Both the position numbers and the translations under genes were made by a program. Shown piece after piece: positions 10,987-27,226 of a stretch of 64,000 bases of DNA. Source of the DNA: Chondrilla cf. caribensis (lineage: Eukaryota > Porifera > Demospongiae > Chondrillida > Chondrillidae); assembly GCA_964020155.1 (NCBI GenBank), contig OZ026562.1, positions 62,001 to 126,000 of the forward strand, in the 5' to 3' direction. Within the stretch, counting starts at the first letter, position 1; each line of letters begins with the position of its first letter. The notes under the pieces were generated by a model, which searched no databases, was not told the origin of the DNA, and saw only the letters and a list, made by a program, of their open reading frames with translations.

Positions 10987-13458
10987 ATGACTAGTTCCGA
11001 TTTCCCAATCGATCTGATGACTCGCACGGACTCGAGTGCTAACGAGTACAGTGGACGTGCCAGAAGAACGAGGATGTCTACTTCGGTGAAGGCGAATCGC
11101 TTGGTTGTTTTGGCTCTTGGAGAACAATTGAGGAACATTCTACACGGAGAAAGTAGAATGATCAAAGATCGTAAATACCACCTTCGGACCTATAAAACGT
11201 GTTTCATTGGTAACGAAATGATTGACTGGTTAATCGAGAGAGGAGAGGTTGCCAGCAGGGGAGAGGGTGTGGAAGTCATGCAGAAGCTGTTGGAATACGG
11301 AGTTATCCACCATGGTAAATCCAGTCCAGATCACGTTGCGTGCATGTCTTGTACTTGATCGTTACAGAGAGCGACGGTCGAATGTTACCACTGCAATCAA
11401 TCCTTGCCCCACTTGTGTCGCCTGAACAGACCATGGATTTATTGCGTTGGAGATATTCGGAGCGAAAATTGACCTTTTCCTCTCTCTTTCTTCAGTTGTG
11501 GACGATCATGCCTTCAAAGACGAGAGGTTGTTTTATCGTTTTCGTCGAGACGACGGGACCTACCAAGGACCCTCTGATCCGCCCATTGTCGCTAAAGGCC
11601 AGAGGATGTACTCGAGGTGAGGAGGTTGTGAGCTAGATTCTTTGAAGTAGTATCTGGGAGAGAATCCCAGGAGTGCATGTGGCTGTGACTAGGCCGACAA
11701 GTGTCTGTTCAGCGATTATTGTTATTGTAGGAGGTTTGGAGGTTCACGAGGTGTGTAGTGCTACTGTGATATGCAGTTCATGTAAACATTAAACAGTTGA
11801 CATTGATGATTTAAAATACCTACATCATGGTATTGTTCACCTGATAAGACTCATATGATGCATCTTGAACCCTCACAGGCTGAAGCTGGTACCTGGGTTC
11901 ATTGCTGACCGGAAGTACCATCTCCAGTCCTACAAGAAGTGCTTTGTTGGTAATGAGTTAGTGGAGTGGTTGGTTGCAAATGGAGAATGTAGCACTCGAG
12001 AAGAGGCAAGCGAGCTCGGGAGACAACTCTTGGAAGCTGGAGTCATCAGGCATGGTACGCGTGTGGGGGGGAGGGGGAGGGGAGGTTGGGTACGTGTGTG
12101 GATCTGTGGCAAGATGTGTGATTATCTACTTTGTTAGTTTGTTTGGTTTTGCACAATATCATTATCCAACATCATTCCAAGAATTGTTTCATCACCTATT
12201 ATGTGTTTATGTGACAAAATGGATGGATGTATTTTGTGTATCATTAGTTGAAGGTATTGAATGTGCTCTGGAAGCTGATGATACTTAGCTGTAGAAACAT
12301 ATTTGTTGTTGAGATCATTTGCCTTTTGTGTCCATCCTTGGTAGCAGCTCAGTTTTGTTCCCCTTCCAGTGTGCAATGATCATCACTTTAAGGATGATTA
12401 CTTATTTTATCGTTTTGGAAATGACGAAGCCACAGTAAAGTCCATAAAGGAGAAGCTTGGTCTTGTCAAGTCTTCCAAAAAAGATGTGTCGAAGTGTGCA
12501 AATTCCACAGGAGATAATTGTGAGGTTTATGAGGAAATTGGGACAGCTACTTCAAACAAAGAAGACGAGTGAGTGTTGGACCTCAATACCTGTACACATT
12601 GTACCACAAGTCTGTACTGTACATACTGCATCACAAGTCTGTACTGTACATACTGCACCACAAGTCTGTACTGTACATACTGTATCACAAGTCTGTACTG
12701 TACATATTGTCCTACTCTTGAAGCTATGAAAAGATGAGTTCTCAAAGAGAATTTATGGAAGATGCCTATGTCTTTATTGGTCGGAATACCTCACTCAACA
12801 CACAAGGAGAGGGATCATCTACTGAGGAGGTAGTAGAGTCAACCAATTCAGAGTGGGACCGCAGTGCCAGTATCAGATCCGGTTAGTTTGTTGCAGGTGG
12901 CTAATGTCACATGTTTGAACATGTTGCTCTGCTGTGTACAGACTCGTCTGTGATCGGACGAATTCCATCATGGAGTGAGTTGTTGGCACCCAATGCTCCT
13001 TATAAACAGAAGGAAGTTTCGGTAAGTGCGGTAGTCTGCAAACCAAACCATACAACTGAGAAACTGGTGTCATGTGAGGAACCTCCCAGTGTACTCATTG
13101 GCGGTTGCCATGGTTTCTGATTGGTCTTGTAGATATTAGTTTGACTGTTGTCTCATTGTTGCAGGTCACAAGCGATGCGGTTGGATTTGGTTTTATAATT
13201 CGTGGGCGTGGTCCTGTATACATCCATACTGTTGACGAGAACGGGCCGGCAGCAGCCAATGGGTTAACTGTGAGTGAGTGTAGCTCTTGTGTTGTGTGAG
13301 AGTCTAACATTGGATGTGTATGGCTTCAGGTTGGAGAGTTTCTTCTCGAAGTGAACGGAGTTGATGTCAAGAAAGCCACTCACAAAGAAGTAGCTCAAAT
13401 CATTTTACAAGGAACATCCACTGCTCATTTACGAACACTATGCTCTCGGAATTTATAA
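10987..13458 (+). CDS. DEPTOR: DEPTOR, mTOR-interacting DEP and PDZ protein
   Basis: DEPTOR binds mTOR and restrains mTORC1 and mTORC2. The spliced product has two DEP domains and a C-terminal PDZ domain. DEP1: MIKDRKYHLRTYKTCFIGNE with MIDWLIERGE. DEP2: LVPGFIADRKYHLQSYKKCF with LVEWLVANGE. The DEP domains are each followed by an F-K-D-x-x-L-F-Y-R-F exon (VVDDHAFKDERLFYRF and VCNDHHFKDDYLFYRF). The PDZ domain contains GFGFIIRGRGP, ENGPAAANGL and GEFLLEVNGVDV. The linker between DEP2 and PDZ is serine- and glutamate-rich. I do not see the DSGxxS-type degron known in the vertebrate protein. A roughly 27-bp repeat (CTGTACATACTG core) fills the intron at 12590-12715. Confidence 0.93.
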
Positions 13459-13678
13459 GCAATTATATTTTGTAATGAACCTTCCTTTTCATTGACGAGT
13501 TATCTCCTTTGTTATATTTTGCAACAAACCACATTGACAACTTGCATAACATTTTAATGTTAATGATTCCAGATCACTTCATAATATATCAACACTAAAT
13601 AATGTAAAATTCACCCTATATAATATTATTGTGGTAATACAGTGCATGTTGTGAGCAATACATACAGAGAATAGGCCC

Positions 13679-14988
13679 TCAGTCTTCACTGGGCTCATCC
13701 TTGTCATTTGTCAGAAGGAAATTTGCTGCTAGTTCCGCATCCTTGTCACAAGCCATGTACGCTTGAACAGCTTCGTGTTCAGGATAGCCCAATGCCATCA
13801 ACTAGAAGGATATAATAATGAAATCTTAACATTATCTCACCAGGGAATCCCCCAAAGGTCTTTACTCATTGACCAAGAGAAGCACTAACACACTCCTAGT
13901 CATGAACAGAGTTCAGACCTCGCTACCTACACATCAAATATAGCCATTACATCATAACAATAATATACAATGGCTGGCAACATGATGTCATCATGGCTGA
14001 CTTATTCAGTACCCCCTCCTGGTGCCATGAACGCTAAAATTAGAATCCTACCTCTCCTTTATGGAAATTTACGAAAAGCTTACATGAAATTCAAGATATT
14101 CCTGTATTAAGCCTTGTAACATGACTTGTATATCTTGAGAAGAAACAGAAACCCCCAAGGCGGCCGAGGTTTGCAAATTCTTTGGCATTCTGTCCAACTG
14201 TCTGTGTTCCAACCGAAATAGTTTAGGGCTTATCTTATAGCACTCTTTACACTCAACTAAGTCGTCGTTTGTTATAGATGTGTACTGCAGTCTTGAAATA
14301 GTGCCACAATTTACATTCCAATATTTGCACATTGGCCAAAATATCCCAAATAACACTACAAAAGGCGTGGGCAACCTCAATCGGACTCTCATATACGATA
14401 ATTAATACATGTCCCATTCCCCCAGTGAACATATTGACCCCCTCACACCCACTTATACAGGTGCTCACCCTATTGATAGCTTCTCTGTCTTCTGGTGTTA
14501 CACTGATGTACTGAACTCTTTGTCCCCCAGGGACACCCTGTCCCCCAGGTACACCTTGTCCCCCAGGTACACCTTGTCCCCCAGGTACACCTTGTCCCCC
14601 AGGTACACCTTGTCCCCCAGAGGGCTGTTCTTGGTCCTCTTGCAGTAAACGTAGAAACGCCTGTTGATTTTGACTGATGGCCTACAAAAAGGTATTTTGC
14701 ATTATTGCAAGGCACATTGTTAACAGTGGCCATTGCATTACTTGCAAGAGTTGCGGGTTGGACTGCCCCAGTTCTGTTAGCACTTGTGCTAGCATTTCAG
14801 GGTTCTGTCGGAGTACAGCAGTAAACCGGTTGAAGTCAGGAATATTCCTGAGAAAACTCAAGGGATTTTCCCCTGCTGAGATAAGACCCATATTGTTGAG
14901 TACTTCTAGTTCAAATGAAGTGATCGTATGCTCACCCTGTCCCTGTCCCTGTCCCTGCCCCTGTCCCTGTCCCTGTCCCTGTCCCTGC

Positions 14989-15024
<36 letters not shown>

Positions 15025-16550
15025 CCCTGTCCCTGTCCCTGCCCCTGCCCCTGCCCCACAGGCGGGTGTACCTGCTGCTGACCAGGGCTATGAGGGACCT
15101 CCATGTTATCTCCCCTTTCTCCACTTGGTTGTTCTTGGGACTGTCCCTCCCGCATCGGTCTATCGTCCCGGAACACATTCTCAGGTATACCCTGTACACA
15201 AGCACAGAAGCAAACTATTTACTTGAAGATGTGCACCGATCAGTCACTCCATCCTTACACTCTGCAAATACTCAAATGCTCTGTCGGGATTATTGAAGCT
15301 AGCGGCCATAGCCCTCTTCACTTCTTCCGTGTCATAACCAAATGACACTAAGTTTTCCACAGCTTCATGGTAAGCTTGGCCTGTTACTGTATCCAAACAA
15401 GAGATACGTGCACAGTGTAGAATGAGGACACAGCAGTGTAACAAGAGATACGTATGTGCACAGTGTAGCATGAGGACACAGCAGTGTAACAAGAGATACG
15501 TATGTGCACAGTGTAGCATGAGGACACAGCAGTGTAACAAGAGATACGTATGTGCACAGTGTAGAATGAGGACACAGCAGTGTAACCTCTGAGCATACAC
15601 ATACCCAAATTAGAAGAAGCTTGTGCTAATGAGACATCCTCTCTTCCCTGTGGAGGCACTTCTGATGGAGGTGGTTGGGAAGGCTCCTCTTGCTCCCGAG
15701 AGGGTGTGGTTGCAGTGGGTGTGGCTTGTGGTTCACGAGATACATCACTGTCTGTTCCTTCAGTTGATTCTGTAGTGCCTTCTCTAGGTTGCCTTGGCGA
15801 TGGTTGATTAACAGCTGGCAGGCTTGGTGGAGGCCCGCTGGATACAGGTTTTGGTACAGATCCACTGCCTGTTCCCGGTTTGGGTTTACTCACCATGACC
15901 ACAACAAAATCATTTTCTGAAATCTTATATTCTTTCAATGCAGAGCTGTCTTGGAGTATCTTGCCACTGTATATCAGTTTAAGCTGGCCAGAAGGATAGT
16001 TCTGTCCTTGCTCGCTCTCAATCTTCTTCTTTAAATCCTGGACCTAGCACAAGCACCGTGGTAGCCACATTCAATAGTATACAAACATTACAGAGAACTA
16101 ATCAAATCTGGACACATCCAATCAGGGAGATAAATAGTTTGAACGCGCAATCCAGGGATGGCTTCTCACTTATAACCTAGGGATGTGGGGCTGAATGTTG
16201 TGTGTGGAGTGGTGGGATGTGGGGCTGAATGTTGTGTGTGGAGTGGCGTCTTCGAAGAAATGGGTGACATTGTGAGAATGTGTCACAATTTGATTATGCA
16301 GAAATCACACAAAATTCAGATGCTACCTTAAAACTAGGCTTGAGTTCATTGTCCAATCAATATCCCCATTATTATTTATTCAAATATTCTCCACACATCA
16401 ACACATCTACTCTATTAGGGGATTAGAACTGAAACTAAGAAAACTCAATAGGAACAATATTGGTTGGAGGAATACACTACTCACAGTAGCGGCATCGTCA
16501 ATCTCTACTTCAAAGGTATGTTGCTTGATTGTCTTCAAAGTAATCTTCAT
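13679..16550 (-). CDS. RAD23B: RAD23, UBL-UBA proteasome shuttle and XPC partner
   Basis: Delivers ubiquitylated proteins to the proteasome and stabilises XPC in nucleotide-excision repair. Order: ubiquitin-like domain (MKITLKTIKQHTFEVEIDDA then LKKKIESEQ), a proline/threonine-rich linker, UBA1 (AVENLVSFGYDTEEVKRAM, ASFNNPDRAFEYLQSGIP), XPC-binding domain (LSFLRNIPDFNRFTAVLRQN, PEMLAQVLTELGQSNPQLLQ), and UBA2 (AINRLMALGYPEHEAVQAYM, ACDKDAELAANFLLTNDKDE). Two coding repeats are unusual: about two dozen Gly-Gln dipeptides before the XPC-binding domain, and about six GVPGGQ units after it. An open 201-base potential cassette exon lies in the last intron. A/B paralogy is not resolved; the symbol is approximate. 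Confidence 0.92.
14084..14284 (-). other. Possible in-frame cassette exon inside the last RAD23 intron
   Basis: A 201-base stretch open in frame, bounded by CTGCAG (acceptor) and CAT/GTAAGC (donor), phase 0 at both ends. It would insert 67 residues beginning YTSITNDDLVECKECYK between the GVPGGQ repeat and UBA2. The family alignment is continuous without it, so the normal transcript probably skips it. I recognise no domain in the peptide; it has two close cysteines (CKEC). Confidence 0.3.
14522..14625 (-). repeat. Coding 18-bp repeat in RAD23 encoding GVPGGQ
   Basis: Consecutive 18-bp units (sense GGTGTACCTGGGGGACAA) read in frame as Gly-Val-Pro-Gly-Gly-Gln, between the XPC-binding domain and UBA2. 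The frame is fixed by the flanking residues AISQNQQAFLRLLQED and VTPEDREAINR. Confidence 0.85.
14935..15056 (-). repeat. Coding hexanucleotide repeat in RAD23 encoding (Gly-Gln)n
   Basis: About 20 copies of CTGTCC/CTGCCC on the plus strand, read on the minus strand as GGACAG/GGGCAG, Gly-Gln. Several copies carry a silent C/T change, so the tract is interrupted at DNA level but uninterrupted as protein. It lies between UBA1 and the XPC-binding domain. Confidence 0.9.
15412..15592 (-). repeat. 48-bp minisatellite in a RAD23 intron, donor-proximal
   Basis: Roughly four copies of a 48-bp unit with core TTACACTGCTGTGTCCTC in the gene sense. The array begins within about 10 to 20 bases of the donor GTATGTGTATGC and ends about 20 bases before the acceptor GGATACAG. 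Confidence 0.7.
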
Positions 16551-16798
16551 CCTCGCGCAGAGATAGGCAACAAAGAAAAATCAGCAAAAAAAATCAAAAG
16601 CTTTAGTGGAAGAAAAAGTGAAGGGTAAATACGCTCTCCAGAAGCTGTATAAGATAAGCCTTTAACATTCAGACTCAACAGACAGTAGCCATCTTGTGCT
16701 AACGTTGCTAATTGATTTCAAGAACGCAAAATAGAACGAGAAAAACGAAAATGAGACGATAGCAACGGTACTGTGTTCAAGTTCATTTTACAAACAAA

Positions 16799-22579
<5,781 letters not shown>

Positions 22580-22600
22580 TTTCCTCTTTTGGTCGTCAAA
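22580..22600. promoter_or_regulatory. 21-bp gap between the GAK and FARSA start codons
   Basis: Minus-strand ATG at 22579-22577 and plus-strand ATG at 22601. The space cannot hold two separate promoters, so transcription starts or 5' UTRs must lie inside or beyond the opposite gene's first exon. Confidence 0.7.
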
Positions 22601-23363
22601 ATGGCCGCTGGAGGGACGGAGTTACTTTCGGAGACTATTTTGAAGGTTATAGCTGATCGGGGGAAGTTGGATACTTGGAATTATTCCTTGGAGATTGAAA
22701 GGGACCATCAGTCAATTATAGGTGCTGTTAAGAGCTTAGAAAGTCTGGGAGATGTGAGTGAAGTAGTTGGAGTTGATAAGCAATACCTCAGATGTAGCTT
22801 ATGTTATGATATAGGATAGATAGGTTATCACGTGATTAGAGCTAGTTTCTATATGTCGGATAATGTTCCTGTCTGTGCATAGGTGATCAAGACTGATCCT
22901 CGCCAATTCACAACATGGGTGCTGACAGAGGAAGGACGTCAGATGATGCAGGAGGGAAGCTATGAAGTGAGAGTGTTTGAAGCTGTTGATCCGACCAATG
23001 GAACTCTTCAGAGTGCTATCATGGTGGGTTACGACAATATGTCAACAGTAGGAGAGATGCAGTTGGTCACCACTGCATGCCACTCTGTCCATCAGAAGTC
23101 AATACCTAATGCTAAGATCGGGTTCAGCAAGGCTATGTCATCCGGGTGGTTGAAAATTGACAAGAGTGGAGAAGGAGGACCCAGAGTATTTAGGAAGGTG
23201 GAGTCAGTGAAAGATGTTGTCATGGAAATGCTGAAATGTATTGAGGCAGGAAAAGATGTTAATGATAGTGAACTCAAGGAACTGAAGAAAAGAAAGCTTG
23301 TTACCAATGTGTATGTGTGTGTCGTGTGTGTGTGTGTGTGTGTGTGTTTCGTGTATGTGTGTG

Positions 23364-23440
<77 letters not shown>

Positions 23441-23608
23441 ATATATTGTACAGTGTGTGGTAATTTTTGTTCTATTCAGAATAACAAAAGCATTTTTGGT
23501 AACTAAGGGAGACCAGTTTACAACAACAATTGAGAAGCCAGAAACAGAACTGACACCAGAAATGCTTCAATCGTGAGCTCATCTACATTAATGCCAGTAC
23601 GCTCACAC

Positions 23609-23694
<86 letters not shown>

Positions 23695-26557
23695 TGTGAA
23701 TTTGTGCACAATGTAGGGGAAGTTGGAAGACCAAAACTTTCAAGCCTTATAACTTTCAAGCAAAGGGTATTCCCCTTACTTGCGGTCACCTCCATCCACT
23801 GATGAAAGTGAGATCAGAGTACAGAGAGATATTCCTACAAATGGGTTTCTCCGAGATGCCAACCAACAACTATGTGGAGAGCTCCTTCTGGAACTTTGAT
23901 GCTCTCTTCCAACCGCAGCAGCACCCGGCAAGAGATGCCCATGACACATTCTTCATCAAAGGTAACATAATATGTTTGAGGTGGTTCCTTAGCAACCCCG
24001 CTACTTGTGGGTCCTCCCTCGCTAGATCCCCAGAGGTCTTATGACTTCCCTGAAGAATACTTGGGGAGAGTTAAGAAAGTTCACGAAGAAGGAGGATACG
24101 GGTCGCAAGGGTGAGTGTGAAGAGACCTGTGTACCCGTGTACATTGGAAACAGTGTTTGGTTTAACTCTCTTTTAGCTATAAATATGCTTGGAAATTGGA
24201 AGAGGCCCAGAAAAACATAATGCGAACGCACACAACAGCCGTCAGCGCTCGGATGCTGTACAGCATTGCCCAGAACGGCTTTAAGCCAGCCAAACTGTTC
24301 TCGGTGGATAGGGTTTTCCGCAATGAGACCTTGGACGCTACACACTTGGCAGAGTTCCACCAGATAGAAGGGGTCGTTGCTGACAGGAACATCAGTCTAG
24401 GTCATCTCATTGGTATTCTCTATGAATTCTTTAGCAAACTTGGTGAGTTAGGGAATCCCCCTGCAGTCCATATAATACATATATTGACCATTGACAGTCA
24501 CGACACAGTGTAGGATGGTGATGGTGTACCAGTGATAGTGTGATGGTGGACTGGTGATAGTGTGATGGTGGACTGGTGATAGTGTGATGGTGGACTGGTG
24601 ATAGTGTGATGGTGGACCAGTGATAGTGTGATGGTTGACTGGTGATAGTGTGATGGTAAACCGTTGTGGTGGTGCGGTGGTGTTCATGGTAGAACCTCTA
24701 TAACCGTGGTGATTACAGACTGTCAATGTTGGTGGCATGTCGGCTGTGTTTCCCGGGGTCAAACCATCATGCCCTGGAGCAGGGTCACCTGTGGTGATGG
24801 CATGTAGTCACACTGGATATTGTAGCGTTTGTGGTCTTCTTGATTTTCTCTCTCCAGTAGTGTTGGCTTGTGGGGGGCGTGTGCAGTAGAAGCTATTGAG
24901 TGTGTTTACGTGCATGTCACCTGTGCATTACCCTGTTTGCCTGTGAGATCCAAGCAGATGGCTCCTTTTGTGGTCATCCACTGAAATTCAATCTCCATGT
25001 TTTGCAGTCTTCAGTTCCATCACTTGTGAAACAGCCTACAAGCATTCCAGCAATTCCACATATTCACTGTTAGGAATTTATCGATTGATATACAGTCTTA
25101 CAAATATTTTATGAAGGAAACATGTTTTGCTAGAGAGAATGCCTTCTGCCTGCTGTCATGCGATTCCAAGTTGTTGTCCGTGGTGAGGAGTAACTAGAGT
25201 ACATCATTCCTCTGTATTCCCTGACTTGTTTGTGGTTGGGAAGCTGGGGTGTGGCTGGAGGTGTGGCTGGAGGTAGAGTGTTGGGAATAGTGCTGTCCAG
25301 ACTATGAGGTTAAATGAAGGGCATTTAATCCTATGTTGATGGAACTAATTGTGTCTGTGTCTGTTGCATTGTGATGGCGGTGTGTGTCTTTGCTTGTAGG
25401 TATCGAGAAGCTCCGGTTCAAGCCTGCCTACAACCCCTACACTGAGCCAAGTATGGAGGTTTTCAGCTATCACGAAGGTCAGTCAGAGGATCCCGAGTGT
25501 GCGGAGAGGCGGGGAGCTGTGTATGCTGGACCATGCAGTGTTGTCTTCACTTGTGTGGATGCTAAGCATATCCTGTGACCATCTCTATATTAGCTGTATA
25601 TTGCCTGGCAATAGTATGTACATTCGACTTGAAATTGTGAGAAAAATTCTAAAACTTTCAGATAGTGATTAATTGGGTGAGCACTCAGAGTTGAGGAAAT
25701 CCCATATTAGGAGAGCATCTAAATATACGCACTTGGTAGGCTCCGTGCCTCCAGTGTCTGTGGATTCTGATTATGCAATAGGCATTTGAACATCAGGCGC
25801 TGCATGACCGCCAAGTTAGGCTGGGTCCTGTTCCAATCACCCAACATCGAAGCATGTCAGCTGTTTATCTGAGATGACTCCCTAGCAGTGCAGCTGCCTG
25901 AGACAGGTGTCTCCTGTGGTCTCATAGCTGTACATTAACTTAGTGCAGAATTCCTTTGTCACTCCCACAATCTGTTTGAAAACTTTGAGATAAAGTGATG
26001 CTGTGTTGTAGGAAGTACCCTGGAGACTGTTGCCTCCATCCTTGTGTTGTCACTGTGTAAACCACCATTCACGTACAACACTGTGGTCAAATACTTCTGA
26101 GTGGTGCCTTGTACCGACCAGAATCCTAAATTGAATTAGTGTGTGTGTGTGTGTGTGTGTGTTGTGTGTGTGTGGGGGGGGGGGGTTTGGGGTGTGTAAG
26201 TGTGGGTATTGGTATAGATGTGTGGATTCGTGTTACGTGAACTGTGTAATCATTCTTCCCACATCCCTATCTCATCAGGACTGAAGAAGTGGGTAGAAGT
26301 GGGTAACTCTGGAGTGTTTCGTCCAGAAATGTTGCTCCCAATGGGTCTACCAGAAGATGTCTCAGTAATAGCTTGGGGACTATCCCTTGAAAGGTGAGGA
26401 AGAGGTGGAGTCATTCATGTAACATGGAAGAACCAAGATTTGTTTGTTCCTCTCCAGACCAACCATGATCAAGTATGGGATCAGCAACATTCGGGAGCTT
26501 GTTGGCCATAAGGTCAACATGGACATGGTTTACAGCAATCCTATTTGTCGGATATAG
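22601..26557 (+). CDS. FARSA: Cytosolic phenylalanyl-tRNA synthetase alpha subunit
   Basis: Catalytic subunit of the alpha2beta2 enzyme that charges tRNA-Phe. The N-terminus ([20 protein letters not shown]) forms the DNA-binding-like winged-helix region. Catalytic motifs follow over several exons: [99 protein letters not shown], and [20 protein letters not shown]. It ends at [13 protein letters not shown] and lacks the short tail of the human protein. Two introns near 0.8 to 1 kb are the longest in this part of the window. An AATAAA lies at 26659, about 100 bases past the stop. Confidence 0.96.
23311..23438 (+). repeat. (GT)n array starting at a FARSA donor site
   Basis: The exon ends GTTACCAATGT at 23310; the intron begins GTATGTGTGTGTC and runs straight into about 120 bp of GT with a few interruptions. 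The join GT/A restores Val-Ile-Thr in the protein. Confidence 0.85.
23610..23692 (+). repeat. (AC)n array near a FARSA acceptor
   Basis: About 80 bp of AC in the gene sense, ending some 25 bases before the acceptor CAATGTAG. It is one of the minority of dinucleotide arrays with AC, not GT, in the sense strand. Confidence 0.8.
24443..25399 (+). other. Long FARSA intron with a 22-bp minisatellite
   Basis: A 957-bp intron. At 24515-24660 there are about six copies of a unit with core GGTGATAGTGTGATGGTGGA. The rest holds no gene or ORF I can support. Confidence 0.6.
25478..26278 (+). other. Long FARSA intron, no gene seen
   Basis: An 801-bp intron between GAA-G/GTCAGTC and CATCAG/GA-CTG. A (GT)n tract followed by a G run lies at about 26140-26187. 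No ORF or RNA gene was recognised. Confidence 0.6.
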
Positions 26558-27226
26558 AAACACATATTTAACCCATGAATATGATTATTGAAGAAACGGA
26601 TTGCAACGTTACCAGAAGTATCCCTAGTACTGTATTATCAAAACATTTGATACATCAATAAATTAATGTTGTGGTTGTAATGTATGGTACAATACTAAAT
26701 TTACAATATAAATTAAAAATTTAATTACAAACTAATAATTGTTGTGTACACGGACCTCTTTGATGTTGACTCAGGATTGCAAAACAGAGCATGGCTATGA
26801 AGTGGTCTGTTGACCCCTTTCACCACAACACAGCTCTGTTCCCTGTAAATTAGGACTGGTAGTGTTAACGGTAAACCATCCTCTAGTGGACACCTCTGAG
26901 TGGGTAACGACCTAATTAAAAGTGGTGAGGAGCAATCGTTAACACATCATCAAAGTGATATTCTATACCAGGGCTTACATAGCTTACAGTCACAGTTAAG
27001 AGCCTGGCAGATCCCCCCACAACTCTTGGTGAGAAAATATCAGGTGCTTAACCATAATAGGCCCTGAAATGTGTACATGGGATAGATAGGCACATTCCAC
27101 CAACGGGTATAAAAGCACTCAGTTTGGTGTTCAGATTAGCTGAGTAGGTTGATTCCAGACTGGTTAGCACTTAGAAGACCTGTTAATAGAGAAGACTTGA
27201 AGTTCACTAGCAAAGAAAGGAACAAG
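26558..27226. other. Intergenic region FARSA to TIKI
   Basis: 669 bp with AT-rich FARSA 3' flank and the TIKI promoter. No gene or repeat family was recognised apart from the TATA box listed separately. Confidence 0.6.
27108..27114 (+). promoter_or_regulatory. TATA box of the TIKI gene
   Basis: TATAAAA inside CGGGTATAAAAGCACTCAG, 113 bases before the TIKI start codon. A start site about 30 bases downstream would give an 80-90 base 5' UTR. It is the only canonical TATA box I noticed ahead of a gene in the window, and it precedes the one developmental secreted/membrane protease gene. Confidence 0.6.

Noticed and set aside
15361..15600. Coding repeat in RAD23 (open frame through the 48-bp units)
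   Set aside because: The family alignment joins SSNL directly to VTGQAYHEAV across GT-AG borders, so the array is intronic.
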